Source: Brucella pituitosa (lineage in GTDB: Bacteria; Pseudomonadota; Alphaproteobacteria; Rhizobiales; Rhizobiaceae). From it: a stretch of 64,000 nt of DNA. Positions 25,981-34,705 of this stretch are shown here, piece by piece. The stretch is from NCBI RefSeq assembly GCF_003049685.1, contig NZ_PYSY02000002.1, positions 248,001 to 312,000 on the forward strand. The letters are read 5' to 3'. The translations under genes and the position numbers were made by a program. Under the pieces are notes generated by a model. The model was not told the origin of the DNA and searched no databases. It saw nothing but the letters and a program-made list of their open reading frames with translations. The stretch's first letter is position 1; each line of letters begins with the position of its first letter.

Positions 25981-26807
25981 GCGGGTTGAAACGCTATTTC
26001 GGATTGGGGGAGGGCATAGCAGGGGCAATTATTCTGCTCGTGCTGATCGCAGCAGCACTCTTTGCACCGCTGCTCTTTCCCGGCGACCCTTTGCGCATTG
26101 TTGCAACGCCTTTGCTCGCGCCTTTCGACAATGCATCTTTTCCGCTTGGAACAGATCGGCTGGGCCGTGATGTGCTGGCCGAGCTTTTTCATGCAAGTCG
26201 CACATCGCTGATCGTGGGGCTGACTGCTGCTGGAGCGTCAGTCCTGATAGGCAGCATTGTTGGCACGCTCGCAGGCTTTGCAGGTGGACTTATCGATGAA
26301 GTGCTGATGAGGATAACGGAAGCATTTCAGACCGTGCCGGGTTTTCTTCTGGCGCTCGCCTTGGTCAGTATTGCCGGACCTTCGCTGCCGGTCTTGGTTA
26401 CGGCAATCGCACTATCAAGCTGGACTCAGGCCGCGCGTCTCACGCGAGGGCAGGTGCTTTCTATCCGTGAACGCGACTATGTCGCGTCTGCTCGCGTTAT
26501 AGGTATGCACCCGCTGGAGATAGCTTTTCGTCAGATATTGCCCAATGCCTTGCCGCCGGTTCTGGCGCTTGTGCCGGTTATTGTTGCATCCGCAATTTTG
26601 ATTGAAGCGGCGCTGTCTTTTCTGGGGCTTGGTGATCCCAATCGCGTCACATGGGGAGGGATGATTGCTGAAGGACGTACGGTTCTGCGTTCAGCGCCAT
26701 GGCTATCTATTTTGCCGGGTCTGGCGCTAGCGTTGACTGTCGTCGGTGTCTATCTCGCAGGCGAAGGCATTACACAGGCTTCATCGCGGCGTGAGGTGCA
26801 GGCATGA
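25977..26807 (+). CDS. ABC transporter permease, DppC/OppC type
   Basis: 276 residues from ATG 25977, which overlaps the preceding stop. DppC signature FPLGTDRLGRDVLAELFHAS, six membrane helices and EAA loop ASARVIGMHPLEIAFRQILP. It forms the channel with the DppB-like protein. It overlaps the next gene by four bases, so the operon is tightly coupled. Confidence 0.93.
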   Translation: MSGLKRYFGLGEGIAGAIILLVLIAAALFAPLLFPGDPLRIVATPLLAPFDNASFPLGTDRLGRDVLAELFHASRTSLIVGLTAAGASVLIGSIVGTLAGFAGGLIDEVLMRITEAFQTVPGFLLALALVSIAGPSLPVLVTAIALSSWTQAARLTRGQVLSIRERDYVASARVIGMHPLEIAFRQILPNALPPVLALVPVIVASAILIEAALSFLGLGDPNRVTWGGMIAEGRTVLRSAPWLSILPGLALALTVVGVYLAGEGITQASSRREVQA

Positions 26808-27559
26808 GCGTGCTCGCACATATTGAAAATCTCAGCGTGTGCTATGGCAGCGATACTGCGCTGAACAATCTCGATCTTGATATAAATGCCGGTGAAATGC
26901 TTGCCATTATCGGTGAAAGTGGTTCTGGAAAAAGCACGCTGGCGTTGACGCTTGCCGGTTTATTGCCCGCCAATGCGCAGATTTCAGGCGCGATCCAATG
27001 GCCGAATGGAGAACCAAAGCCCGGTCGCGATATCGGGTTTGTGTTTCAGGACCCGGCTTCGAGCTTTGATCCGCTCATGTGTGTTGGCGCGCAGCTGGTC
27101 GAGACAATCCGTGCTCATGAAAAGGTTGATGGCAAAGCGGCAAAAAGCAAAGCGATCAGGCTGCTGGAGCGAGTTCATATTCCTGAACCGGACGACAGTT
27201 TCTTACGCTATCCGCACCAGTTTTCTGGCGGGCAGAAACAGCGCATCGCCATAGCGCTTGCGATCACCGCAAATCCGCATGTGTTGATTGCCGATGAGCC
27301 GACAAGTGCGCTCGATACAATCGTGCAAAAGGAAATCGTGGTACTGCTGCGCGCTTTGGTTCAGGCTGATGGCATGACGCTGATCTTCATCACACATGAT
27401 ATTGCGCTGGCCTCCAATCTGGCGGATCGCATCGCCGTTTTCCGCCATGGTGAATTGGTGGAAAGCGGTCCAGCGCGCGCGATCATTGCAAACCCGCAGA
27501 GCGATTATACGAAAGCGCTGATTGCAGCGGTTCCCGTGCTGGAGCCTCAACATGGATAG
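26804..27559 (+). CDS. ABC transporter ATP-binding protein, DppD/OppD type
   Basis: 251 residues. Walker A GESGSGKST, Q-loop FVFQDP, signature FSGGQKQRIAIALA, Walker B VLIADEPTSALD, H-loop FITHDIALA. It hydrolyses ATP to drive import. It lacks the usual oligopeptide-transporter C-terminal extension (which in DppD binds a cluster), being about 70 residues shorter than DppD. ATGA overlap with the permease and an 8-bp overlap with the next gene. Confidence 0.93.
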   Translation: MSVLAHIENLSVCYGSDTALNNLDLDINAGEMLAIIGESGSGKSTLALTLAGLLPANAQISGAIQWPNGEPKPGRDIGFVFQDPASSFDPLMCVGAQLVETIRAHEKVDGKAAKSKAIRLLERVHIPEPDDSFLRYPHQFSGGQKQRIAIALAITANPHVLIADEPTSALDTIVQKEIVVLLRALVQADGMTLIFITHDIALASNLADRIAVFRHGELVESGPARAIIANPQSDYTKALIAAVPVLEPQHG

Positions 27560-28295
27560 AACTTTGTTGCAGGCGACTGATCTGACCGTGCGTTATGGCG
27601 ACAAGCTGGCGCTTGATCATGTAAATCTTGAGATTGCAGCAGGTGAAACGCTGGCGCTGGTCGGACCTTCCGGCAGCGGTAAATCCACATTAGCGCGGGC
27701 GCTTTTAAGGCTGCATTCGCTTGAATCCGGTTCAATCCAGTTTGAGAGTGAGGATTGGCTTGCACTCAAAGGCACTGAATTGAGAAAGCGTCGCGCGCGG
27801 ATGCAGTTGGTGTTTCAAGACCCGCTTTCGGCATTTAATCCACGCGCAACGGTGCATGATCTGCTCAGCGAACCGATGCGCATCCATGGGCTCAGCAGGG
27901 ATATTTCAGAGCTTTTGCAAAAGGTCGGGCTTGATCCAAAGTTGAGCAAACGCGGTGTGCATGAGATTTCCGGTGGTCAGCGTCAGCGTGTGGCAATTGC
28001 ACGTGCCTTTGCAACAACTCCGTCGCTCGTCGTTCTGGATGAAGCGGTGTCGGCACTCGATGTGACGGTGCGTGGGGCAATTCTGAAATTGTTGCAGGAG
28101 ATACAGGATGCCGAGGGCACAGCCTATCTGTTCATCACGCATGATCTTGCGGTTGCAGCGCAGATAGCCGATCGCATTGCCGTGATGGAACGCGGGCGGG
28201 TTGTTGAAAGCCGCCCAGCGCGGGAATTGATCGCGGCACCACAAGCGCCTGTAACGAAGGCGCTTATAGATGCCGTACCGAGGGTTTTGATTTAG
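27552..28295 (+). CDS. ABC transporter ATP-binding protein, DppF/OppF type
   Basis: 247 residues from ATG 27552. Walker A GPSGSGKST, Q-loop LVFQDPLSAFNPR, signature ISGGQRQRVAIARA, Walker B LVVLDEAVSALD (Ala in place of the usual Pro), H-loop FITHDLAVA. It pairs with the preceding ATPase. Like it, it is shorter than canonical DppF and lacks the C-terminal oligo_HPY region. The 3' end overlaps the convergent proC gene by four bases. Confidence 0.93.
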   Translation: MDRTLLQATDLTVRYGDKLALDHVNLEIAAGETLALVGPSGSGKSTLARALLRLHSLESGSIQFESEDWLALKGTELRKRRARMQLVFQDPLSAFNPRATVHDLLSEPMRIHGLSRDISELLQKVGLDPKLSKRGVHEISGGQRQRVAIARAFATTPSLVVLDEAVSALDVTVRGAILKLLQEIQDAEGTAYLFITHDLAVAAQIADRIAVMERGRVVESRPARELIAAPQAPVTKALIDAVPRVLI

Positions 28296-29107
28296 GCCTT
28301 GCCAAGCTCAACAGAACGCTTGCGCGCCGCATCGACGGCTTCTGCAACGAGGTTCTTCAGACGATCTTCACCCATAAGCACATTCAGCGCTGCAGCTGTT
28401 GTACCGTTCGGGCTTGTAACCTGTTCGCGTAGCTTAGTTGGGGTATCGCTGCTTGCAGCAGCAAGAGCGCCAGCGCCCATAACGGTCTGCATCGCAAGAA
28501 GTGCTGCGGTTTCGCGCGGAAGACCGGCAGTGACGCCTGCATCAGTCAAAGCCTCGATGAAGTGGAACACATAGGCCGGGCCGGAACCGGAAACGGCCGT
28601 TACAGCATCCATCTGTTCTTCGTCGGTAATGCTTGCGACCTTGCCGGACGTTTTGAGCAAGGTTTTGACAAAAGCCGCATCGTCTTCGCTTACATTGGCA
28701 TTCTTGTAGGTGACAAGCATACCCTTGCCGATTGCGGCCGGCGTATTGGGCATGCAGCGCATGATCTTTGCATCGCTGCCTAGATGCTGCTCGAAGAATG
28801 AAACCGGAATGCCAGCAGCCACGCTGACAAAGGTCGCATTCGGTGCAAAGCGCTTATAAGCGGGCAACACATCGCCCATGACCTGTGGTTTGACTGCAAT
28901 AAGGATCATGCGCGGGTTCAGATCGTCGGACAGGGAATCGGCGCTTGAGCATGCATTCACGCCCACACCCGCAGCCCGGCTCTGAAGCGCTTCTGATGGC
29001 TCAACAACATGCACATTCTCGGATTGCAAAATGCCGCTGTCGAGCCAGCCTTTCAGCATGGCAAAACCCATATTGCCGCAACCAACGAGAATAACTGTAT
29101 CTTGCAT
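28292..29107 (-). CDS. proC: Pyrroline-5-carboxylate reductase
   Basis: 271 residues. N-terminal NAD(P)-binding GCGNMGFAMLKGWLDSGI; conserved LIAVKPQ, SVAAGIP, MRCMPNTPA and the C-terminal signature region DAVTAVSGSGPAYVFHFIEA. It reduces pyrroline-5-carboxylate to proline, the last step of proline synthesis, in the cytoplasm. It stands alone and converges on the ABC operon with a four-base overlap. Confidence 0.96.
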   Translation of the reverse strand: MQDTVILVGCGNMGFAMLKGWLDSGILQSENVHVVEPSEALQSRAAGVGVNACSSADSLSDDLNPRMILIAVKPQVMGDVLPAYKRFAPNATFVSVAAGIPVSFFEQHLGSDAKIMRCMPNTPAAIGKGMLVTYKNANVSEDDAAFVKTLLKTSGKVASITDEEQMDAVTAVSGSGPAYVFHFIEALTDAGVTAGLPRETAALLAMQTVMGAGALAAASSDTPTKLREQVTSPNGTTAAALNVLMGEDRLKNLVAEAVDAARKRSVELGKA

Positions 29108-29354
29108 GAGAATGTTCCGCCTTCATGAATCGAGTGTTTAAGCACTGTCGTTTGTTGGGTCCGATATAGCCCTCCATAAACACAAACCGCAAGGCGCGAA
29201 GGCAAAAACTCTGGAGAAGAGACGCGCTTTAATGTTTCAAACTTGCAATCAATTCTTTGTTGAACAGATGCTCTTTTATGGATAGGTCTCTTTCTGGAAA
29301 ATAATTACGACCTAATAAAATCTGTTGTAAATCATTGCTTTAAAAGGTGAGCCA

Positions 29355-29843
29355 ATGCTTGGAAAAGCTTTCCATATCGTGCGTGTAGCCGCAATCGCGG
29401 CTGGTGTTATGGCAGCAGGTGCGGCAGCAGCCGAAACGCCAAATGGTCCTGATTGGGGTGTCAAGGCAATCAGCAAGCTTTCGGATGCTGATCTTGTTAT
29501 TACGTCACCTGCGGGTAAAGCCTTCATGAACAAGCTTGCACCTGATCATGACAAGGCCTGTGGTAAGCCAGACGAAAACCGTCCGGATTTCGACGAATAT
29601 TGCTCATGGGCTTTCAATAATGAAGAGGCTGATTTCGATATTCTTCTCGGCATTAAAGACAACAAGATCGTCAGTGTCGTAGCATCCACCGTGCCTGAAA
29701 ATAACGATGTCTGGGTATGCGAAAAAACACAGAAGGATATTCCGGAAAGCGATTTGCAGACGTGTAATGTTCGGTCTGCGGACGAGAAAAGCCGCACGCA
29801 TTGGTCGGAAAGCTGGGAAAGCTTCCTGAACTCCATCAACTAA
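29355..29843 (+). CDS. Small secreted protein of unknown function
   Basis: 162 residues with a clear Sec signal (FHIVRVAAIAAGVMAAGAAA, cut near AAA-ETP). The mature part is acidic with four Cys that could form two disulfides (DKACGKPDE, FDEYCSWAF, VWVCEKTQK, DLQTCNVR). GGTGAG precedes the ATG. No domain recognised. A perfect terminator follows the stop, so it is a single-gene unit. It is probably periplasmic. Confidence 0.75.
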   Translation: MLGKAFHIVRVAAIAAGVMAAGAAAAETPNGPDWGVKAISKLSDADLVITSPAGKAFMNKLAPDHDKACGKPDENRPDFDEYCSWAFNNEEADFDILLGIKDNKIVSVVASTVPENNDVWVCEKTQKDIPESDLQTCNVRSADEKSRTHWSESWESFLNSIN

Positions 29844-29871
29844 GCATTTTGCATTGTTAGTGGTTATATTG

Positions 29872-29908
29872 AGCAGTGCCGACGAAAGTTGGCACTGCTT
29901 TCTTTTTT
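29872..29908 (+). terminator. Terminator of the small secreted protein gene
   Basis: AGCAGTGCC (29872-29880) and GGCACTGCT (29891-29899) with a ten-base loop, followed by TTCTTTTTT. Confidence 0.9.
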
Positions 29909-29983
29909 ATAATTTTACTGTGATTTATTGATTGCTTACTTTTTCTGTTCCAATATGTCGAGCGCATAGCATTGAGGGGAACA

Positions 29984-30586
29984 ATGGATCCGGCATTAAC
30001 GACTGGCGTGCCATCAGCGGAAGCTTTCACGCATGTTCGCATTATCATCGGCATTATTCTTGGCCTTTGCGTATCACGTTTGCTGACAGGCTTTGCCCGT
30101 TTCATTCAGCACCCGGACAAGCAGAAAATTTACCCTGTGCACATGGCGTGGGTTGCGTTTATTTTGTTGTCTGTAATTCACTTTTGGTGGTTCGAGTTTA
30201 ATCTGCGGGTTATACCTCTTTGGACATTTGAAATCTATTTTTTCGTTATTTTTTACGCAGGGCTTTACTTCCTGCTGTGCACTCTTCTCTTCCCCGATAG
30301 CCTTGAAGGATACACTGGCTATCGCGATTATTTCATCTCGCGACGTAAATGGTTCTTCGGAATTCTTGCGCTGGTCTATATTGCTGACGTCGTGGATACG
30401 CTGCTTAAAGGTTTTGAACATTATCAAAACTACGGCATTGAGTATCCTATTCGTGTCGGCGCGCTGATTGTGGGAAGTCTTATAGCGATGTTCACCGATA
30501 ATCGGCGTTATCATGCGATCTTTGTCACCATCGCATTGCTATACGAAATAGCCTTCACACTCAGGCATTTTGCGACTTTATCCTGA
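29984..30586 (+). CDS. Integral membrane protein of unknown function
   Basis: 200 residues from ATG 29984 behind GAGGGGAA; a TTG twelve bases earlier was rejected. Five or six hydrophobic segments (IIIGIILGLCVSRLLTGF, AWVAFILLSVIHFWWFEF, FEIYFFVIFYAGLYFLLCTL, FGILALVYIADVVDTLL). No signature of a known transporter or enzyme is seen. It stands alone between a terminator and folD. Confidence 0.7.
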   Translation: MDPALTTGVPSAEAFTHVRIIIGIILGLCVSRLLTGFARFIQHPDKQKIYPVHMAWVAFILLSVIHFWWFEFNLRVIPLWTFEIYFFVIFYAGLYFLLCTLLFPDSLEGYTGYRDYFISRRKWFFGILALVYIADVVDTLLKGFEHYQNYGIEYPIRVGALIVGSLIAMFTDNRRYHAIFVTIALLYEIAFTLRHFATLS

Positions 30587-30696
30587 AACTTGGTCACTCA
30601 GAGATTGTCATCTTAGTTGATGACGCTTATTGGCATGTTTTCAGGATCAAGGCGGTGTATCCCAAGGCACCGCTTGTTTAAAACGGAGCATTCGAT

Positions 30697-31596
30697 ATGG
30701 CCCAATTGATCGATGGCAAGAAGCTCGCCGAGGATGTGGTTTCCACGGTGAAGCGTGAGACCGAAAAGCTCGTCAATGCGACCGGGATTGTACCCGGCAT
30801 TGCAGTGGTTATCGTCGGCGAAGACCCGGCAAGCCAGGTTTATGTGGCCTCGAAGGGCAAGAAGGCCAAGGAATGCGGCTTTGTTTCTGTTCAGCACGAT
30901 CTGCCGGAAGATGCATCTGAGCAGGAACTTCTCGACCTGATCGATAGCCTGAACAATGATCCGGCGATCCACGGTATTCTGGTGCAGTTGCCGCTGCCAA
31001 AACACATCGATTCAGGTCGCGTTATCCAGACAATCTCGCCGGAAAAAGACGTTGACGGCTTCCATTTCATCAATGTGGGCAAGCTTGGCACCGGCGAAGT
31101 CGACACGGCTTTTGTTCCATGTACGCCAGCTGGCGCAATGATTATGATCGAGCGCGTTCATGGCCGCGATCTGTCGGGCCTCAATGCCGTTGTGATCGGT
31201 CGTTCCAACATTGTCGGCAAGCCTATGTTCAATCTGTTGCTTGCAGCAAATGCGACCGTGACCGTTGCGCACAGCCGTACCAATGACCTGCCTGCGATTG
31301 CGCGCACTGCCGATATTCTGGTTGCCGCTGTTGGTCGTCCGCAGATGGTCAAGGGCGACTGGGTCAAGCCGGGTGCGACGGTGATCGATGTGGGTATCAA
31401 CCGTATTCCTGCGCCCGAAAAGGGGGAAGGTAAGACGCGTCTTGTTGGCGATGTCGATTTTGCGGATGCAGAAAAGGTGGCCGGTGCCATTACGCCAGTT
31501 CCGGGTGGCGTCGGTCCGATGACCATTGCCATGCTGATGGCGAACACTTTAACGGCTGCTTGCCGCAGTGCTGGTTTCGAAAAGCCAGTATTTTGA
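30697..31596 (+). CDS. folD: Methylenetetrahydrofolate dehydrogenase / cyclohydrolase
   Basis: 299 residues. Substrate-binding [13 protein letters not shown] with the catalytic Lys, QLPLPKHI, the VDGFH motif and PCTPAGAM, then the NADP-binding GRSNIVGKP and final [15 protein letters not shown]. It interconverts methylene-, methenyl- and formyl-tetrahydrofolate for one-carbon metabolism. Ribosome site CGGAGC precedes ATG 30697. Two hairpins follow the stop. Confidence 0.97.
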   Translation: MAQLIDGKKLAEDVVSTVKRETEKLVNATGIVPGIAVVIVGEDPASQVYVASKGKKAKECGFVSVQHDLPEDASEQELLDLIDSLNNDPAIHGILVQLPLPKHIDSGRVIQTISPEKDVDGFHFINVGKLGTGEVDTAFVPCTPAGAMIMIERVHGRDLSGLNAVVIGRSNIVGKPMFNLLLAANATVTVAHSRTNDLPAIARTADILVAAVGRPQMVKGDWVKPGATVIDVGINRIPAPEKGEGKTRLVGDVDFADAEKVAGAITPVPGGVGPMTIAMLMANTLTAACRSAGFEKPVF

Positions 31597-31606
31597 AACA
31601 ACTTAG

Positions 31607-31627
31607 AGGCGCATTTTGCGCCTTTTT
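31607..31627 (+). terminator. Terminator of folD
   Basis: AGGCGCA/TGCGCCT stem with a three-base loop and a following T5 tract, eleven bases past the folD stop. Confidence 0.85.
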
Positions 31628-31650
31628 GTGAAGTTTCTGTCAATTTGAGA

Positions 31651-31678
31651 GGCAAAGCGGTGTAAAAACCGCTTTGCC
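31651..31678. terminator. Second hairpin between folD and edd
   Basis: Eleven-base-pair perfect stem (31651-31661 with 31668-31678). Followed by TTATTTTA on the plus strand; on the minus strand it lies 22 bases past the edd stop without a T-tail. It may serve both convergent genes. Confidence 0.7.
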
Positions 31679-31699
31679 TTATTTTATTGATGCCGCTTG

Positions 31700-33523
31700 T
31701 CAGAAAACTGAAGCGCCTTCATCGGCCCGTCCGGCAATCTGACGGAAAGCGCGGAAGAGTTCACGTCCCATTCCGTGTTCATTGCCTGAGAGATCAGGAC
31801 GCTGTTCGATGCGCTCATCAAGAAGCGCATCACTGATCAGCACTTCCAGAGTTCCGTTTACGGCATCAAGACGAACAATATCGCCATTGCGGATTTTTCC
31901 AATCGCGCCACCGTCGAGAGCTTCCGGTGTCACATGGATGGCCGACGGCACCTTGCCGGATGCGCCGGAAAGACGGCCGTCGGTAACAAGTGCAACACGC
32001 TGTCCGCGATCCTGCAAAATGCCAAGCACAGTCATCAGCTTGTGCAGTTCGGGCATACCATTGGCTTTCGGCCCCTGATAGCGAACAACTGCGATAAAGT
32101 CGCCGGTGAGGTCGCCAGCCTTGAAGGCTGCCTGCAATTCGGCCTGATCGTTGAAGACTTTCGCTGGTGCTTCAATGACATGGCGGTCAGGCTTCACGGC
32201 GGAAACTTTGATGATCGCATTGCCGATATTGCCGGTCAGAACTTTGATGCCGCCTGTCGGTTGGAAAGGCGAATGGATCTTCGCCAGAACCTTGTCGTCG
32301 CCACTCTTTTCCGGAACCGGTTCTCGAATAACAGTGCCATTCGCACCGAGTTTTGGTTCAATCGCATAAGGGCGCAAACCTTCACCCCAGACGGTGCGGA
32401 CATCTTCGTGCAGAATTCCGCCGTCGAGCAATTCGCGGATCAGGAAGCCCATGCCGCCGGCAGCATGAAAATGGTTCACATCGGCAAGGCCGTTCGGATA
32501 GACGCGTGCCAGAAGTGGAACGACATCCGATATTTCCGAAATATCCTGCCATGTGAGCTTAATGCCTGCGGATGCCGCCATTGCGATCAGATGGATCGTA
32601 TGGTTGGTCGAGCCGCCCGTGGCGTTTAACCCGATGATACCATTGACGAAAGACCGCTCGTCGAGCATCTCGCCAACAGGCGTGTATTCATTGCCGCAAG
32701 CCGTAATCGCCAGCGCACGCTTGGCAGCTTCGCGGGTGAGGGCATCGCGCAATGGCGTGCCGGGATTGACGAAGGATGAGCCGGGCAAATGCAGGCCCAT
32801 GATTTCCATCAGCATCTGATTGGAATTGGCAGTGCCATAGAAGGTGCAGGTGCCGGGGCCATGATAGGATTTCGATTCAGAGATCAGCAATTCTGCGCGC
32901 CCGACTTTGCCTTCGGCATAAAGCTGACGGGTCTTTGCCTTTTCGTCATTTGGCAGGCCGCTCGTCATTGGACCGGCAGGAATGAAGACCGCTGGCAGAT
33001 GCCCGAAGGTCAGTGCGCCGATGATCAGCCCAGGTACGATCTTGTCACAGACGCCGAGATAGACTGCAGCATCGAACATATCATGCGAGAGGCCGACGGC
33101 TGCTGCCATGGCAATCACTTCGCGCGAAAACAGCGAAAGCTCCATTCCGGCAAAGCCTTGTGTAACGCCATCGCACATTGCAGGCACACCGCCTGCAACC
33201 TGTGCTACACCGCCTGCTTCGCGCGCGGCTTTGCGGATCAGTTCAGGATAGGTTTCAAACGGCTGATGCGCCGAAAGCATGTCATTGTAAGCGGTAATGA
33301 TGCCGAGGTTAGGCACGACGTCGGCGGTGAGAGCCGCCTTGTCATTCGGGCCACATGCTGCAAAACCGTGAGCGAGGTTGGCGCATCCAAGGATCGAGCG
33401 ATGCGGCTTACGGGAAGCCGCCTCGCGCACGCGCCCAATATAGGCTTCGCGGGTTGGTTTTGAGCGTTCAACGATACGCTCAGTGATGGCCTTGATGCGG
33501 GTATGCGCAGTCTGCGTCGTCAT
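31700..33523 (-). CDS. edd: 6-Phosphogluconate dehydratase (Entner-Doudoroff)
   Basis: 607 residues from ATG 33523 (MTTQTAHTR) with AGCAGGTGA as ribosome site. IlvD/Edd family: the cluster-binding cysteines are in [25 protein letters not shown] and [29 protein letters not shown] is the C-terminal signature. It converts 6-phosphogluconate to 2-keto-3-deoxy-6-phosphogluconate with a [4Fe-4S] cluster. The length (over 600) and N-terminal region separate it from dihydroxy-acid dehydratase (about 560). It is last in a zwf-pgl-edd set; eda is not in the window. Confidence 0.95.
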   Translation of the reverse strand: MTTQTAHTRIKAITERIVERSKPTREAYIGRVREAASRKPHRSILGCANLAHGFAACGPNDKAALTADVVPNLGIITAYNDMLSAHQPFETYPELIRKAAREAGGVAQVAGGVPAMCDGVTQGFAGMELSLFSREVIAMAAAVGLSHDMFDAAVYLGVCDKIVPGLIIGALTFGHLPAVFIPAGPMTSGLPNDEKAKTRQLYAEGKVGRAELLISESKSYHGPGTCTFYGTANSNQMLMEIMGLHLPGSSFVNPGTPLRDALTREAAKRALAITACGNEYTPVGEMLDERSFVNGIIGLNATGGSTNHTIHLIAMAASAGIKLTWQDISEISDVVPLLARVYPNGLADVNHFHAAGGMGFLIRELLDGGILHEDVRTVWGEGLRPYAIEPKLGANGTVIREPVPEKSGDDKVLAKIHSPFQPTGGIKVLTGNIGNAIIKVSAVKPDRHVIEAPAKVFNDQAELQAAFKAGDLTGDFIAVVRYQGPKANGMPELHKLMTVLGILQDRGQRVALVTDGRLSGASGKVPSAIHVTPEALDGGAIGKIRNGDIVRLDAVNGTLEVLISDALLDERIEQRPDLSGNEHGMGRELFRAFRQIAGRADEGASVF

Positions 33524-33614
33524 GGGTATCACCTGCTAGAATAGTGCCAGGCTTGCCTGTGGCTAATTATAAAACCCACAACCCCAAACGCAAACTGCGT
33601 TTTAACCGGGGCTG

Positions 33615-34313
33615 TTAGCTCGTCCAGTAGAGTTGTATCGGTTTGCGGGCATGGCGGAACACGGCGCGCACCGGCATTTCGTTTTCGTCATCGCTGGCCA
33701 ATGCCTTTTCGAGTGTTGCCTGCTTGGCAGCACCTTCAATATGCAGAACCAGCATGTCTGCTTCCGCCAGCAGTGGCAGCGTAAGCGTCAGACGCTTTTC
33801 GCCCGCACCTTCTGCATGGATCGGCAGAACGACGGCCTTGGTCTTTGGATCGATGGCCTGATCGAGCCTGTCAGCATTCGGGAAGAACGAGGCCGTATGG
33901 CCATCATTACCCATGCCGAGCACAACGACATCGAAAGGACGGCGCAATGCGTCAATGCGGCTGGCAGCGGCAAGAGCTGCGGTTTCTGCGGTTGCGGCCG
34001 GATTATAGAGACCGACGAACTTCGCCACACCTGCATGATCGCGCAATAGGTGGTCGCGTACCAGCTTTTCGTTGGAACGTTCGCTCGTTGGAGCCACAAA
34101 ACGCTCATCGACGAGCGTGATCGTGACGAGAGTCCAGTCGATCATCTTGCGAGATAGGATGTCAAACAGCTTGAGCGGCGTTGTGCCGCCGGAAACAGCG
34201 AGCGTCGCTTGCCCCCGCTCAGCAATAGCGGCAGCCAGCTTGTCCGCAATCGCTTCAGAAAGCGACTGTGCCAGTTCCGTTCCGCTGGTGAAATCGTGCC
34301 GTTCGATGCTCAT
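33615..34313 (-). CDS. pgl: 6-Phosphogluconolactonase
   Basis: 232 residues. SugarP_isomerase fold of the DevB type: LAVSGGTTPLKLFDIL near residue 40, TLVDERFVAPTSERSN, and GMGNDGHTASFFPN with the catalytic His. It hydrolyses 6-phosphogluconolactone. It lies between zwf and edd on the same strand, so these three convert glucose 6-phosphate to KDPG. The 387-bp gap to zwf is filled by repeats, so co-transcription with zwf is not certain. Confidence 0.95.
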   Translation of the reverse strand: MSIERHDFTSGTELAQSLSEAIADKLAAAIAERGQATLAVSGGTTPLKLFDILSRKMIDWTLVTITLVDERFVAPTSERSNEKLVRDHLLRDHAGVAKFVGLYNPAATAETAALAAASRIDALRRPFDVVVLGMGNDGHTASFFPNADRLDQAIDPKTKAVVLPIHAEGAGEKRLTLTLPLLAEADMLVLHIEGAAKQATLEKALASDDENEMPVRAVFRHARKPIQLYWTS

Positions 34314-34491
34314 GCCATACCTTTCAAGTCAGGACAGAGCGAGCACCCCCCCTACCAGGTATTCGCACTCGCTCATTCTTTTTGGCACAAAGACTGATCC
34401 GGAAATGTCTGTCAACGTCTTCGGGTCTTGTGCATAGAGCGCCGTGCGTCCTTTCGGACGCACAAAGGACGCTCTAACTCTTTGAACCTAC

Positions 34492-34536
34492 GCATCGTGC
34501 TTCACAAAAAATCGAATCCGATTTTTGCGCCGATGC
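34492..34536. repeat. GCATCGTGC...CGATGC intergenic repeat, copy 1
   Basis: Outer ends GCATCGTGC and CGATGC with an inner AAAATCGAATCCGATTTT-type palindrome. A related copy stands at 45009-45051. A separate perfect hairpin (GTGCGTCC/GGACGCAC) lies just upstream at about 34444-34463. Confidence 0.65.
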
Positions 34537-34537
34537 G

Positions 34538-34705
34538 CTAGTATGGCGATCCCGAAATTCGTCACACCATAAAGCAACCGTTTGAACGAATTTCGGGTTC
34601 CAAGCCATACTAGTAGAATATTGAATCTAGTGCGGTTTACGGGTTTGAAGTTCCTAAACGTGGATGCAACACAAATGATAGGAACTTCAAATCCACCACA
34701 CTAGA
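34538..34705 (+). repeat. 168-bp bipartite palindromic element, copy 1
   Basis: Two palindromes joined by 12 bases. Unit A (34538-34613, 76 bp) has outer arms CTAGTATGGC/GCCATACTAG and inner arms CCCGAAATTCG/CGAATTTCGGG. Unit B (34626-34705, 80 bp) has outer arms TCTAGTG/CACTAGA and inner arms TTTGAAGTTCCTA/TAGGAACTTCAAA. The same A-B element, same length, lies inverted at 39281-39448. It is of the size class of the Brucella Bru-RS palindromic repeats; identity to them was not tested. Its right end supplies the zwf stop codon. Confidence 0.9.
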
